NCBI GenBank assembly: GCA_030248195.1
Contig: JASAND010015686.1
Coordinates: forward strand, 1 to 64,000
DNA length: 64,000 nt
Direction of reading: 5' to 3'
Source: Trissonchulus latispiculum
Taxonomy: Eukaryota; Nematoda; Enoplea; Enoplida; Ironidae
Positions 29,130 through 39,382 of this stretch are shown in pieces. Numbering within the stretch: position 1 is the stretch's first letter; each line of letters opens with the position of its first letter. A program made the translations under genes and the position numbers. Under the pieces are notes generated by a model. It saw nothing but the letters and a program-made list of their open reading frames with translations, had not been told where the DNA came from and searched no databases.

Positions 29130-30964
29130 ATTAGTGTTATATTGCGAGTTTGTTAGGTTTGTTAGATTAATAGCTACGACTTAGCTAGTCTATCTGAGAC
29201 AGATTATCCGAGAATCTACACTCAAAAAGTAACCCAGTTTCTTGTGAAATTTGTAGTGGTTTTACAAAGACAAAAGGAATATATACTTTTTGCCATCTGA
29301 AAATGAATGCATCTTTCAATTTTAAAAACTAGCGAAGAAACAGAACAGATCAACAGTCTTTTGCAATGTGTGCTTATCATTGCTACTCAGCATTCACCGC
29401 TTGCTGATGTGGGCTCGCGTTACGTTGCTTGGAATTAGGGACCTCAGTCGGAAGCTGTTGCAGACACCAACTTGGACTTTTACCGGCATCCGCACTGATA
29501 GATTAGGCTGAAATGTAACCCTGATTTGAGTTACATTTTTGAGTACACTACTGCTTTGTAACACTCCCACAAACAATTGTGGAAAATTCTAAATTTCTTG
29601 ATGACTCTAGAACTTCGGGGTAAATTTGCATGGAATTAGAAATTTGCAGAATATGAAAATTAATAGTAGCCAATATTTAAGGAAAGGAATTTTCATCATA
29701 TTTGGTCACTTTATCAGCATATCGTCTCAACAAACCCAGACATAGGACTTCATCATAATCGGACAACGACTAGACCTATGGTCGAAGGGGGGTTCCAGAT
29801 CATTGTACAAGGTCATGCTTTCTGTATTTTGATTTGTTCAAAATGTGTTATTTTGAATTAAAAATTGTTGTGCTGCAGTTTCTTATTAAGCTTTGTGAGA
29901 TCTTTAATTGAAATAAATTTTAAATTCAGTTAAAATTTTGTTGTTTACACAATATACAGACGATACACGTTGCAGTTTGCAAGAAGTTGGTAGATTCCAA
30001 GGCTGTGTCCAAATTTGTTCGAAGAAGAATCAGTTCATTTTAGCTTGTTTAGCATGCTACCCTAAGAAAAGCTATAAAAGGGTAACGATTACCTTTTAGA
30101 TGGTTTCTATAAGTCGCTGTTTACCAATTACATTTGTTTCTTCGCATGCACCACTTAATAATTGGCATTAAATTGAGGATTTATTTGCAGAAATTGAAAG
30201 CATGTAACGCTCAAACATTTTGTGTCTGACTTATGCACGGCTTAATTATGCTACAATAGAACTCACGGAATTTTCAACACATTTTTGAGGTGTTAGCACT
30301 ACATGTAGAATGGCTAAAACAAATCATGATGCCAAATTAAATTAGTTTTAGGAATAATGGAAAATAATGTTTCCATATAAATGGATATACCCGGTAATGG
30401 CACAGTATTAAGGCAACTGCAAAATGCTTACCGGACGTTCTCATTAATAGCCTACACTCTTCAAAACGTAGATATAATACCGAATGGAGATATTATATAG
30501 TGTAAGACTGTTTTGGTGTGATGACACTGTGATTGTTTTGTTATGATAGCACCAAAAAGTAATCTTTTGACTCAGTATTAGCATTTTAATAGTACGTTAA
30601 CACGCGCACTCTAACAAGATTGGGGTATGGGGATACGCGAAATCTCAAAAACCTGTAGGCTCGGTGAAAGACAAGCAAAATCATGTTCAAGGAACAGGGG
30701 ACAGTGCCAGGAAACGGCAGGGCAAGCTAAAAATCAACGAATTTTAACCAAAACCAATGCCAATAACTACAACCAAAACTTGCTTAACTTGCTAAACTCT
30801 TTAAAAATCGCTGAAACTGAGTAGTGTAAAAATGATGATTCCAGCACAGCTGAGCAGCCTAAGTTAACGTAACGGTTATAACAGAGGATAAATGTTCCTT
30901 CGATTTTACAGCATGATTCTAATTCAAATCTTAAGAGCTAAAACTTTAAATCTACTTTGAGTAT

Positions 30965-31155
30965 TGCATGAGTTGCCGATGAGCACTGTATTGCCAATGA
31001 GCAGCCACTGTATTGCAAATGAGAAGTCAGTGTGTAGTCAACGAGCAGCCAGTGTATTGCCAATGAGCTGCAGCACTGTAGCCAAGGAGCAGCCACTGTG
31101 TAGCCAATGAGCTGCCAGTAAGCAGCCAGTGAGCAGCCAATGAAGAATCAGTCAG
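30965..31155 (+). repeat. Minisatellite of about 22 bp units
   Basis: Imperfect units of GAGCAGCCACTGTATTGCCAAT type repeat about eight times. No coding signal. Confidence 0.7.
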
Positions 31156-31362
31156 GTTCGCTTTTTTTTAAGAATTGCAACTTTATACATTTTTCGCTTG
31201 CTGCATCAATGTTGTTTAAAATCTTCAAGTTTTGGTATGTTGGTCATCACTATGTTTGATGGTTTTGTTTATGATGCGTTATTTTAAATAAAATAACAAC
31301 AAATATACTTGCAGGGTCAATTAACGTTACAAAGAAAATAAATCATTAGCAAATTGATAAGT

Positions 31363-31685
31363 TTATCTGTAAATGCCAAATATGCTAAGACTGTCTAGAC
31401 GCAGATTGAGCGAGCAAATGTCCAAGACTCTACGACTTTTCCATTGTTCCACTGTTTTGAATTTTGATAAGCGGTGTCCCATGGTCTCATTCGATGCGCT
31501 GACATATGCTTCATGAACTGATATGGACATTTTGTTGGTTTGTCCAAACGTCTCTCCATGAATGGTGATGGAAGTTCCATATATAGGTTTGGGAACTTGA
31601 GATCTCCAAGTGTTTACAAGGAAGTTGAATGTGGTAGCAAGCAACATTTCATTTTTGTATAAGTAGATTCTCTGAACTCCAAAAT
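31363..31685 (-). CDS. Candidate terminal exon of an unknown gene
   Basis: An acceptor TTTTATTTTTAG is followed by 2 bases and 106 open codons ending TAA. The reading begins FGVQRIYLYKNEMLLATTFN and contains an NET sequon and one cysteine. It has no transmembrane segment. The composition looks like an extracellular beta-rich domain. No upstream exon was found because the Gag-only LTR element lies 73 bases away on the upstream side. The family is unknown. Confidence 0.42.
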
Positions 31686-31757
31686 CTAAAAATAAAACGG
31701 ATTTTTTTGAAGTGACCTATAGAATCCTGATTGCGAAAGCATAAATATGTATACTAG

Positions 31758-31843
31758 TGTGGTATCCTGAGATTGGATCACACGCTTGGAGGTGTTCTTG
31801 AGTTGGAATAGTATCGGGTGATTAAAGTAGTTGAGTTACTACA
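31758..31843 (+). repeat. 5' LTR, 86 bp
   Basis: TG...CA ends. Very short for an LTR; promoter signals cannot be resolved. The primer binding site follows. Confidence 0.92.
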
Positions 31844-31861
31844 TCTGGCGACGAGGCGTGG
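31844..31861 (+). other. Primer binding site
   Basis: TCTGGCGACGAGGCGTGG directly follows the left LTR. The TGG start would pair with a tRNA CCA end. The TGGCGACGAGG string is common in invertebrate Ty3/gypsy elements. Confidence 0.7.
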
Positions 31862-31872
31862 TTTTGCTCGAA

Positions 31873-32739
31873 ATGAATCCAGCGTACGGGCACTCGCCAA
31901 ATCCATTTTTACATACTCCGGGAAATCCTGTGGTTGCATGGAAGTGTTGGAAACGGTCCATGAACAACTATTTGCTTGCTTGTGGCGCGATGGCACCAAA
32001 CTTTAGTGCTCAGCGAAGGACGGCCCTTTTCATCAATTTGCTGGGGATTGAAGGACAGCGCATATTCTATACGCTACCGGGTTCCAATGATCCAGATTTG
32101 CTATTTGACCAAGCTGTGGAAATCGCCGAAAGACACTTTGATCCTCAATCAAACGTGATTGCCCGTCGATATCAGTTTCGACAAAGAGGCCAGTTAAGTG
32201 GCGAAACAACTGATCAGTTGGTTTCAGAGCTCAGAGCCTTGATTGTCGACTGTGAATACGGAGATCTCCAGGATCAGATGATTCGGGATCAGATTGATGA
32301 GAAGACGGCAACTCAGCGCATACGGGAGCGTCTCCTAATGGAACGTGATCTAACCCTTGGAAAAGCTCTCGACTTGGCCCGATCTATAGAAAGCGCAATT
32401 CAATCATCGAAGGAAATTCAGCAAGGCGCTGCTGCCAGAGTAAATAAGATTGCCCACTACTCAACCCCGCGGAATCGATTTCAGTCGTTCAAACCTGGAA
32501 ACGAAAGGCAAGGAACTAGTGTTATGTCTGATGGCGGCGAAAAAGAAAACATCTGTAAGGGCTGCTGTCGGCAGCACGATAAAACAAAGCGTTGCCCCGC
32601 TAAAACGGCTAGCTGCAATAACTGTGGTGGTGTTGGCCACTACAGAAAAGCCTGCACATCTGAAAAAGTTGGTATGATTCATGTCATAACACCGGAAGAC
32701 CAAACGAATGATAACTCAGAAAATATAATAATAATTTAA
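31873..32739 (+). CDS. gag: Retrotransposon Gag polyprotein with CCHC zinc knuckle
   Basis: From ATG 31873 the protein has 288 residues. The first 190 are a capsid-like helical region (FINLLGIEGQRIFYTL, then TTDQLVSELRALI, then RIRERLLMERDLTLGKALDLA). This is the Ty3/gypsy Gag pattern in which the last helix pair precedes the nucleocapsid. A cysteine-histidine rich segment follows, with CKGCCRQHDKTKRCPAK and the classic knuckle CNNCGGVGHYRKAC. No protease, reverse transcriptase or integrase follows; the frame ends 85 bases before the right LTR. The frame is open, consistent with recent activity in trans. Confidence 0.9.
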   Translation: MNPAYGHSPNPFLHTPGNPVVAWKCWKRSMNNYLLACGAMAPNFSAQRRTALFINLLGIEGQRIFYTLPGSNDPDLLFDQAVEIAERHFDPQSNVIARRYQFRQRGQLSGETTDQLVSELRALIVDCEYGDLQDQMIRDQIDEKTATQRIRERLLMERDLTLGKALDLARSIESAIQSSKEIQQGAAARVNKIAHYSTPRNRFQSFKPGNERQGTSVMSDGGEKENICKGCCRQHDKTKRCPAKTASCNNCGGVGHYRKACTSEKVGMIHVITPEDQTNDNSENIIII

Positions 32740-32811
32740 AGGGAGAGCTAACTGCACAGACAAAATATGTTAATGCATGTATAATTTTGTGTTTTTGTTA
32801 TCTGTTTTTGT

Positions 32812-32824
32812 GAAGAGGGGAAAG
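32812..32824 (+). other. Polypurine tract
   Basis: GAAGAGGGGAAAG immediately before the right LTR, the usual primer of plus-strand synthesis. Confidence 0.8.
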
Positions 32825-32910
32825 TGTGGTATCCTGAGATTGGATCACACGCTCGGAGGTGTTCTTGAGTTGGAATAGTATCGGGTGATTAAAGTAGTTG
32901 AGTTACTACA
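32825..32910 (+). repeat. 3' LTR, 86 bp
   Basis: One substitution relative to the 5' LTR (GCTCGG against GCTTGG). Confidence 0.92.
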
Positions 32911-33340
32911 ACTAGCTTAGGTAATGCTCCACTGTAAGGTAGCCAATCTAGGTTTTGTTCTCCAATTGAAACTGCGACAGTTTGTATCATACCGAATAGC
33001 TGGGTACGTGCAACCTGTAGAATTTAAAATTTTATTGTGTTGATGTGATCATCTTATTCTGCAAACGAACATTTTGGCCTCTATAATTTTCAGGATGCGT
33101 TCTACCGATTTTCAAATAAATATTAGATTTAATTCCGATAGCTTGAATTACGAATCCCACTTCAGTTTGTGGAGGCAACACTGTAGGACTCATGATAGTG
33201 TCAGTAAAAACACGAGTGTACAGCGTAAACGTTTTAGAAGCTTGTATTCTTTTATGCCTTTCTACCGCCAGACTTTGTTTTCTACCAAAAGTGCCACAAT
33301 GTCATCTAATGTAATGTTGAAGTACAGTGGAGCATCTTGT

Positions 33341-33619
33341 TCATATAATGCTCCGCTGAGCAGAGATTTTTTCTGCTGTATTATAGTTGACGAAGGAAAA
33401 CAGATAAGATAACCAAGGATAGTATGGGTTTTTCAATGTAACGGACTGATCTGATATTAAACAATCTACACTGCTCCACATAGAATATCCCAAATTGTTG
33501 ACTAGAGCAGTCTTATCTGCTTCCGTTAATGCAGTTCCATCTTTTGTCACGACCTGTGATTTTACAAAATGAAAGCATGAGCTTAAATCCAAAAAGAAAC
33601 TGTTTTGCCATAAGATCAC
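33341..33619 (-). pseudogene. F54H12.2-like capsid protein fragment of the second Polinton
   Basis: The frame reads GTALTEADKTALVNNLGYSM, then a strand-rich segment with NPYYPWLSYLFSFVNYNTAEK. That is the conserved region around the first jelly roll of the family (compare the PHYAYQAYIETMLNYSRNAK region in the large copy). Both ends are cut by stops or shifts, and the N-terminal SELDLF-type start was not found. Confidence 0.6.
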
Positions 33620-33639
33620 ATACTGATATTACGTAGTCT

Positions 33640-33666
33640 CCGTGCTACAAATAATTTGTAGCACGG
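33640..33666. repeat. Perfect 12 bp stem hairpin
   Basis: CCGTGCTACAAA and its exact reverse complement are separated by TAA. It lies between two gene remnants of the second Polinton and could have been a terminator or a cis signal. Confidence 0.6.
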
Positions 33667-33732
33667 TGCACGTCAGAGCGTGCTCTCATTTATATGTAGG
33701 AACTAATCATCAGTTGAAAAACTAAATATGAG

Positions 33733-34140
33733 TCATACAATAAAAGTTGTACTCATATTGACATGTCTCATTCTAGTAAACAGTTGTATAATTTGGTCAT
33801 CATTTGCTTCACTCTTCAAGTCATCTAAAATTAGCAAAGTATCTCTCTGGCAGCTCATCGGGGAATCCTTCATGCAATGTGCAGTAATATCCCCGTAAAT
33901 TTGCTGAAGCAGCATGCTGTAACAAATCATTATATTTGGCGTCATCAATGAGTTTGTTCTGGATGAAATCAATAAAAAATTTCGTTTAGTCAGAGCCATT
34001 CATCCCACTAACGATCATTGTAAATGGAGCCTAAAACTAAAAAAATTGGCTCTTTGGATGCTTTATGTGTTTTGCAATGTCTGTGCAAGCTTAATCGATG
34101 CTTGAATTCAGATTTGCACTGATTGCATTTATACATGGTA
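33733..34140 (-). pseudogene. C2H2 finger plus packaging ATPase fragment of the second Polinton
   Basis: From about 34133 a C2H2 finger reads CNQCKSEFKHRLSLHRHCKTH. After a frame change a segment FTMIVSGMNGS leads to a ruined Walker A (a stop replaces part of GKT, about 33980). From 33999 the frame contains TLLILDDL (Walker B) and IIQLFTRMRHVNMSTTFIV. Finger-ATPase fusions are known among Polintons; the large copy here lacks the finger. Confidence 0.65.
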
Positions 34141-34180
34141 ACTGCTTAGATTATTGTCATACTCCTTTTATATTTTTTCC

Positions 34181-34270
34181 TCGTCAGCCACAATTATTCA
34201 GTCATCAGCCGTAAGCCTTCAGCCGTAAGTCGTCAGCCGTAATCGCAAGCCGTCAATCGATAGCGGTCAA
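34181..34270 (+). repeat. Short minisatellite CGTCAGCCGTAAG
   Basis: About six imperfect units with CAGCCGTAAG cores just outside the integrase remnant. They may derive from tandem terminal repeats of the second Polinton. Confidence 0.5.
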
Positions 34271-34530
34271 CTGGCATTATCATCCTCATCAATCCGGGAA
34301 TTCATTGATGTGGGGTATCCAAACCATTTCACCAGATACTGTACTTTACCATTCTGCTTTCGCTTCTTATTAAAACCTTTTCAACCTTGTATATCTCATC
34401 AGTTTGAATATTCTTCTGCAGTTCTGGCTCATAAAAAGTTCCAACAATTTCTTCTCCATTTGCATCTTTTAGATTATATACAACAGGATCACTAGACAGC
34501 ACTGAAAATATCAAAAAATGAGCTAACGCC
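34270..34530 (-). pseudogene. Integrase C-terminal fragment with chromodomain of the second Polinton
   Basis: The reading PVVYNLKDANGEEIVGTFYE continues to DEIYKVEKVL and, after a one-base shift near 34345, to YLVKWFGYPTSMNSRIDEDD. The layout matches the SH3-like plus chromodomain end of the integrase at 3531-4586. The catalytic core is absent. Confidence 0.75.
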
Positions 34531-34549
34531 AACATACACAAAACTAGTT

Positions 34550-35712
34550 AGCGGAAAAATGCTAAACATTTCACTTGAGATTATGCAAGAAATTGAAGCA
34601 TAGGTTACGTAAGCAAAACAGGCATGACTGCAAAAACTGCCTCCTGCTGAATCGGCTGGGTGGCCTCAAATCAGACTGAAAATTTCACACTAGTATGTAC
34701 CAAAACTATTTTGACGTAATAAACGATATGTCATCGGTGGCAAAATTTTAACAGTGACTAAGCAAAATTTGTTCAGTCTCTTGCGGAGTAGACTGAAATT
34801 ACATTTGGCTTAATTTCGCATTTCAGTTCCACATGATTAAGGGCGAGCTTAACTTAACTTATTTGTAAACTATTGTAGAAAAGTAAAGTTTACCTTTAAA
34901 AATAATGGAAAGCATAACCAAAAAACAATTTCTCTCATTTCGCACATTTTGAGGAATCTCAAGTCAGAAAGATTGGCAAACTTTCTTGGGTGTTTACAGT
35001 GGCAATAGCTTTTTGCAGCCTACACTTCCGGTGAATTGAAAGGAAATGACTCACCAGGGAAAATGATAGTACTGTGTATGTCTGCATGCGAAGGAAAGCA
35101 TCCGAGCAGGATACTCTACAAATTGCCAGACACACCGCAGCATTTCCTTCTTTTTACAGGAATACTGCAAAGGGAGCTGCACTGTTGGTAACTCCCCCTT
35201 TAGTAAGGAAACGGATTCAAGTGTTTGCTATTTACTTATAACACATTATTATGCAACAAACCACAGAATCATTACATTATACGGACGATTAATAATAAAT
35301 GGAGTTATGTATTTGAGGTTACAAATGCGTACTACAAAAGGTTTATCAAAGCTAATTGTTGTAATGACTATTTTTGAATCATACAATTTTTTACATTTCC
35401 AGTTGAATTATACATTAAATACACTACATTTAGCATTTATGATTTCACAATTGAACAACAATCAATGATAACTTGTGACAGAGTGTTAAAGTCAACAATT
35501 GCGGAAAACCATAAAACAACATTGGTACATTAAAAATTCAGTTTCTATTGCAAGAAGGGACGCTGCGCCCCAACTGATCAACTTTGTAGAATAACTAAAA
35601 GATCTTGCTATTCATAATTACTTATCAAAGAATATCTGCTTTGACTCGACATTATATATATTAGTCGGAGCGCATAGTACCAAGTTCTATTCAAAAGCTT
35701 CTGAGTTACAAT
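34550..35712. other. No supported gene
   Basis: AT-rich unique-looking sequence; no long frame, recognised repeat or splice-bordered exon was found. Confidence 0.45.
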
Positions 35713-35927
35713 TTAGTCCATGCTTGGGTCCCAGTCGCAATCTGGATGATTAGGATCATCTTCCTCATCGAAATCTGTTCCGTCGTTGACATCAGGATTA
35801 GAATCAGTTTCATCGTCGTCCAGGACGTGTGTGGGTGGGGTCGAAGGCAACCACTGAGGCAGGTTTACAATGAATTCCGGTGTCGGGGCAAAGGAATGTA
35901 TGCCACTTTCTGATTTTGAACATTCGC
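35713..35927 (-). CDS. Last exon of a RING-finger gene, acidic tail
   Basis: An acceptor TATTATTCCAG opens the exon; 2 bases plus 71 codons end at TAG 35713. It encodes a Ser/Pro-rich then strongly acidic tail (DDDETDSNPDVNDGTDFDEE). The phase matches the donor at 37582 exactly, giving a Gly codon across the junction. Acidic tails are common in RING E3 ligases, but the function is unknown. Confidence 0.55.
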
Positions 35928-36217
35928 CTGGAATAATAAGTAAGAACAACAAGAAACATATAAATGAGTAATTAGGACAAATAAGAAGTTTATCTGGATT
36001 GGGCTTTAACTTAAGAAAATGCATAGTTCCAAAACTACACGAAAATCTTTAATTCGAAATCTGGATTATTTTACAAAGTTCACATTGTCTAAACTTGACA
36101 TTTCTAAGTGATTTTTGAACGACTACTCAACAAAGTCACAATTACTGCTCTCAATTACTAGGATGCTCAAAAATACAGAAAGTCTCTGAAAAGGACCACA
36201 TACTCACTTTAACCACA

Positions 36218-37013
36218 GGCTTGATGACCATAGCTGGGGGCCCCCAGACTAAATCTAAGTCTTAATGACTTTATTGCACACCCTGCTGTGCAGTTTCCAA
36301 TTTGTTGTCTTAAATAGAAAGGCCAAGTCTCAAGTAACGGTTTAAATAGAAAGGCCAAGTCTCAAGTAACGGTCAACTCTAATGCACAGTTGAAAGTACA
36401 AATATGTAGAGGGGGCCCCAGCACTAAATGTATGAAAAAAATTGTAATGTTGTAATAATATATACAGCTGATTTTTCATTTAAAATGAAGCTTTAACTGT
36501 AAAAGCTTAAAGCATTAATTGTTGTAAATTAATTAAAAACTATTTCTTTATCTCTAAATTCTTATGGAATTATATAGCTGTCTGTATGATAGTGTGCCAC
36601 CAAGGAATCAAGTCAATTTCAAAATTTAAAATTTCACAAGCTTTCATGTTTTTTTAAAATTTATCCTGTTGACTGCTCGTGACAAATGATTTTAACACAT
36701 CGTTGAAGATAAATCCAAGGAAATAATTTTAATTGATTTTACATTAAAGCTTTAAGCTTTTACAGTTGAAGTTTCATTTTAAATGAAAAATCAGTTGTAT
36801 GTATTATTACAACATGACAATTTGTTTTTCATACATTTACTGCTGGGGCCCCCTCTACATATTTGTACTTTCAACTGTGTATTAGAGTTGACCGTTACTT
36901 GAGACTTGGCCTTTCTATTTAAGACAATAAATTGGAAACTGCACAGCAGGGTGTGCAATAATGTCATTAAGACTTAGATTTTATCTGGGGGCCCCAGCTA
37001 TGGTCATCAAGCC
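36218..37013. mobile_element. hAT-like fold-back MITE with 8 bp target duplication
   Basis: The 796 bp element has arms of about 330 bases starting GGCTTGATGACCATAGCTGG. TAACCACA stands on both sides (36210-36217, 37014-37021). A 31 bp unit (AAATAGAAAGGCCAAGTCTC...) is doubled in the left arm only. It lies in the intron of the RING gene. Confidence 0.85.
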
Positions 37014-37581
37014 TAACCACAATTGCACAACTCATTAATTAACCTACTATTTAGTTACTACTTAATTAAACCCATCCATCAGTTGAATTTAACTGAACCC
37101 TATCGCTTTTAAACTTATCTATTATTATCATTAGCGATTGTTCACATTTTGATGAAATTTAACTTTTCGAAAGCGACGACAATATTACACAATTTTTTTT
37201 GAAAACATCTTTCTTGCACGTGACTCACCACTTGCACACACACCTCACCATTTTTCGAACAGCATGATTAGTTAATCAGTTGTATCATGTATACACCGGA
37301 TGATAACAAAACGTAACTTCCTAATTAAATAAAGAGAACATTGCGTTTCAGCAATAAGTAACGTTATAACTACATTTACACTTTTGACATGTCCTTCCAC
37401 TTCATTTATATGCTACAAATTTAGCTTTAAACATTAATCTTCATTACCCCTGAAATTTTCCATTGCCTTCTGGAAAGCTGCACTGTAGCCAAGTTCAGCA
37501 TCTTCACGAGACGATTTATTTTCAAAATTAGAGATACTACAAAAAAGTAAGAAGACTTTACATTAGCCGGGTACGACATAC

Positions 37582-37790
37582 CATCATTGGTGTAACTGTC
37601 GAAAGGAGCCTGGCAGAGGGGGCACTTCTTGGGACCGGACACTCAACCATTTGAGCACTGCAGGGGAAACATAGAGCGGAGCGTGATCCACAGAAATCTG
37701 GATTACATCCGTCGAGATGGAAGGTAGGTATCCGGTCCAGGCAGATTACACAGTATTGAATTGGGTCTGTATGAGGTGGGGGATCGTTTT
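37582..37790 (-). CDS. RING-finger exon, with an apparent one-base frameshift
   Basis: After an acceptor TCTCTAAG the frame reads a CVICLDRI start, then HLDGCNPDFC and LCFPCSAQ, and in the neighbouring frame KCPLCQAPFDSYTND before the donor GTATGT. Together these give the C-x2-C ... H/C ... C-P-x-C order of a RING domain, a ubiquitin ligase module. One extra base near 37640 would join the two halves, so this is either a pseudogene or a sequence error. The intron to the next exon contains the hairpin at 36218-37013. Confidence 0.5.
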
Positions 37791-37799
37791 CTTAGAGAC

Positions 37800-38385
37800 T
37801 GTTATGGATTGCATGTTGACAATCCAAGAAATTGAGAAGATCTGAGAGCATAGGGGAAACACTCCGACTGACACACCTCTGACTACGTTTTGAGAGAAAA
37901 TGAAATCTAGCAATTAAACTCTCTTAAATAGACATTAATAGGGTCACGTTCCCACCTTTGTATTAAGTAAGGCGGTTCTTTTAATGACTGCGAGGTGGAT
38001 AGATCTCGTAATTGATTCGTTTACGTATCTGTACAATTTCTGCGATAGTGAGTCCAATATTTACATAGTGTTATCAGTTCAAGACATTGCATGGAGTGAA
38101 TTAATCAAAAGTGACGGGATAAGAGGTCGAATAGTCTAATTGTGATTATAACTTTGATAAAAGCAGTAAAACGTTATATTCCTTGTGTATGCAGTTTAGT
38201 TTTACAACTTTAGCGGCTTTTTCTGTTATGTAAAATATGTTGTTGTCTGTTATGCTTAATTGTTTAAATTTCTAAATATAAGGTAAGTTCACCCAACTTT
38301 ATGCTTTGGCTATCTGAAAATGTCGCTAGACTAACTGCAATTAGACTATCCTAAATTAGACTTCGAAAATCAATTAACAGAAAAT
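37800..38385. other. No supported gene
   Basis: Upstream of the RING exon on its strand; earlier exons of that gene may lie here, but none can be defined. Confidence 0.4.
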
Positions 38386-38941
38386 TTTATTGTACAAAGG
38401 TTTGACCTTGTTAGACTTAATATAACAGTAATAAATGCTTCGTTCTATATAGCATGCTTTACTAATCTTAGGATAAATCCAATTGATACAGCAAACGAGC
38501 TTTGTTATACACCTTTACATTACGAACTACTCTCAGGCTATTAAGTCGGTGTCATAAACTGAGTGAGTACTACAAAAAATTAAAGAAATTTGATGTGTAG
38601 ACACTTAACGGAGCTTACTAACTATTCGGCTATGATGCAAATTACAAAAGAAATTACAAAACCACTGTAGGTCAGCTTTTCTGCAGTGTTTGATTATTTT
38701 TGACTTCTGGCTTCTCTTTCATTCTCTCTTATTTTTTATGAGTGTATAACAAGCTGTCGTAGTATACATTTAGTTTTGTAATATGGTAATTCAGTTTTGT
38801 AATTTGCAATCTACTCGTTGTATTGACTGGGTCATGTGTCAAACAGTGTCAATAGTGTAAACATTGTAATTGGAACGTGACCACCAGAAACAGAACAGTA
38901 TAATTGCAATATTATGCTTGTAACACTAGGCAATGCAACTA

Positions 38942-39006
38942 TTGTGGTGGAGTGATTGGTATACTCTCCTGGGCGTCGGTTATCACAGTTTGTGAAATGA
39001 TTGTAG
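38942..39006 (-). CDS. Exon of unknown minus-strand gene, copy B
   Basis: Reads TIISQTVITDAQESIPITPP then Gln and TAG. Against copy A most substitutions are synonymous. An acceptor AAAATAG stands at the same place as in copy A. In this copy the stop follows at once because eight bases present in copy A are missing, so the two copies differ in their C terminus. Confidence 0.5.
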
Positions 39007-39382
39007 CTATTTTTTAACGTTCAACGTACATTTGCGTCAGCTCAAATCTAACTCTATGAGGTGATAAATTAGCATCATTTCTTTATATATTTATCTAGTA
39101 TATAACGTTGGGGAGAGGATTGCGGTAACTTCTGTGTGGGTGTAGGTGGATAATCTGTATTTAGATCTAGATCTAGGCACTTTGTCAACTCCTGAAAGAA
39201 AATGCCAAGCATGTAATATTCTGGTAGCGATTGAATATGTTGTTGCCTTTAATTATAACCATATTGATAGGTCTGTTGTTGCGGCCTAGATTGACTAAGT
39301 AGGGATGGATTAGGCTTGAATCTACACTCAAAAAATTACTATAAAGTCAAAAGGAATAAAGCTGTGCCATCTACGGAAACTA

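Larger units (their letters stand above)
27540..30480 (+). repeat. Segmental duplication copy A
   Basis: Colinear stretches match 38390-46420 in the same orientation: 27541-27600 with 38397-38470, 27925-28260 with 38590-39010, 28430-29340 with 39210-40990, and 30110-30470 with 46050-46410. Divergence is substantial, and each copy has insertions missing from the other. The stretch 29,600-30,960 otherwise holds no supported gene. Confidence 0.65.
31758..32910 (+). mobile_element. Gag-only LTR retrotransposon (TR-GAG type), complete
   Basis: Two 86 bp LTRs (31758-31843 and 32825-32910), each starting TGTGG and ending TACTACA, differ at one position. ACTAG stands on both sides (31753-31757, 32911-32915), a 5 bp target duplication. 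A primer site TGGCGACGAGGCGTGG starts two bases after the left LTR. A purine tract GAAGAGGGGAAAG ends at the right LTR. Only a Gag gene is inside, so it must borrow reverse transcriptase and integrase. The near-identical LTRs indicate a recent insertion. Confidence 0.93.
33074..34545 (-). mobile_element. Decayed second Polinton fragment
   Basis: Minus-strand remnants of an integrase C terminus, a C2H2 finger followed by an ATPase, and an F54H12.2-like capsid protein lie within 1.5 kb. The order and sequences differ from the large copy at the window start, so this is a separate lineage and not a duplicate. No polymerase or terminal repeats remain. Confidence 0.75.

Noticed and set aside
29394..29576. 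A 60-residue minus-strand frame with three sequons in copy A
   Set aside because: No clean acceptor or donor and no counterpart in copy B, so coding status cannot be supported.
30965..31155. CRISPR-like array of 22 bp repeats
   Set aside because: There are no unique spacers of constant length, the units drift, and the genome is animal; it is a minisatellite.
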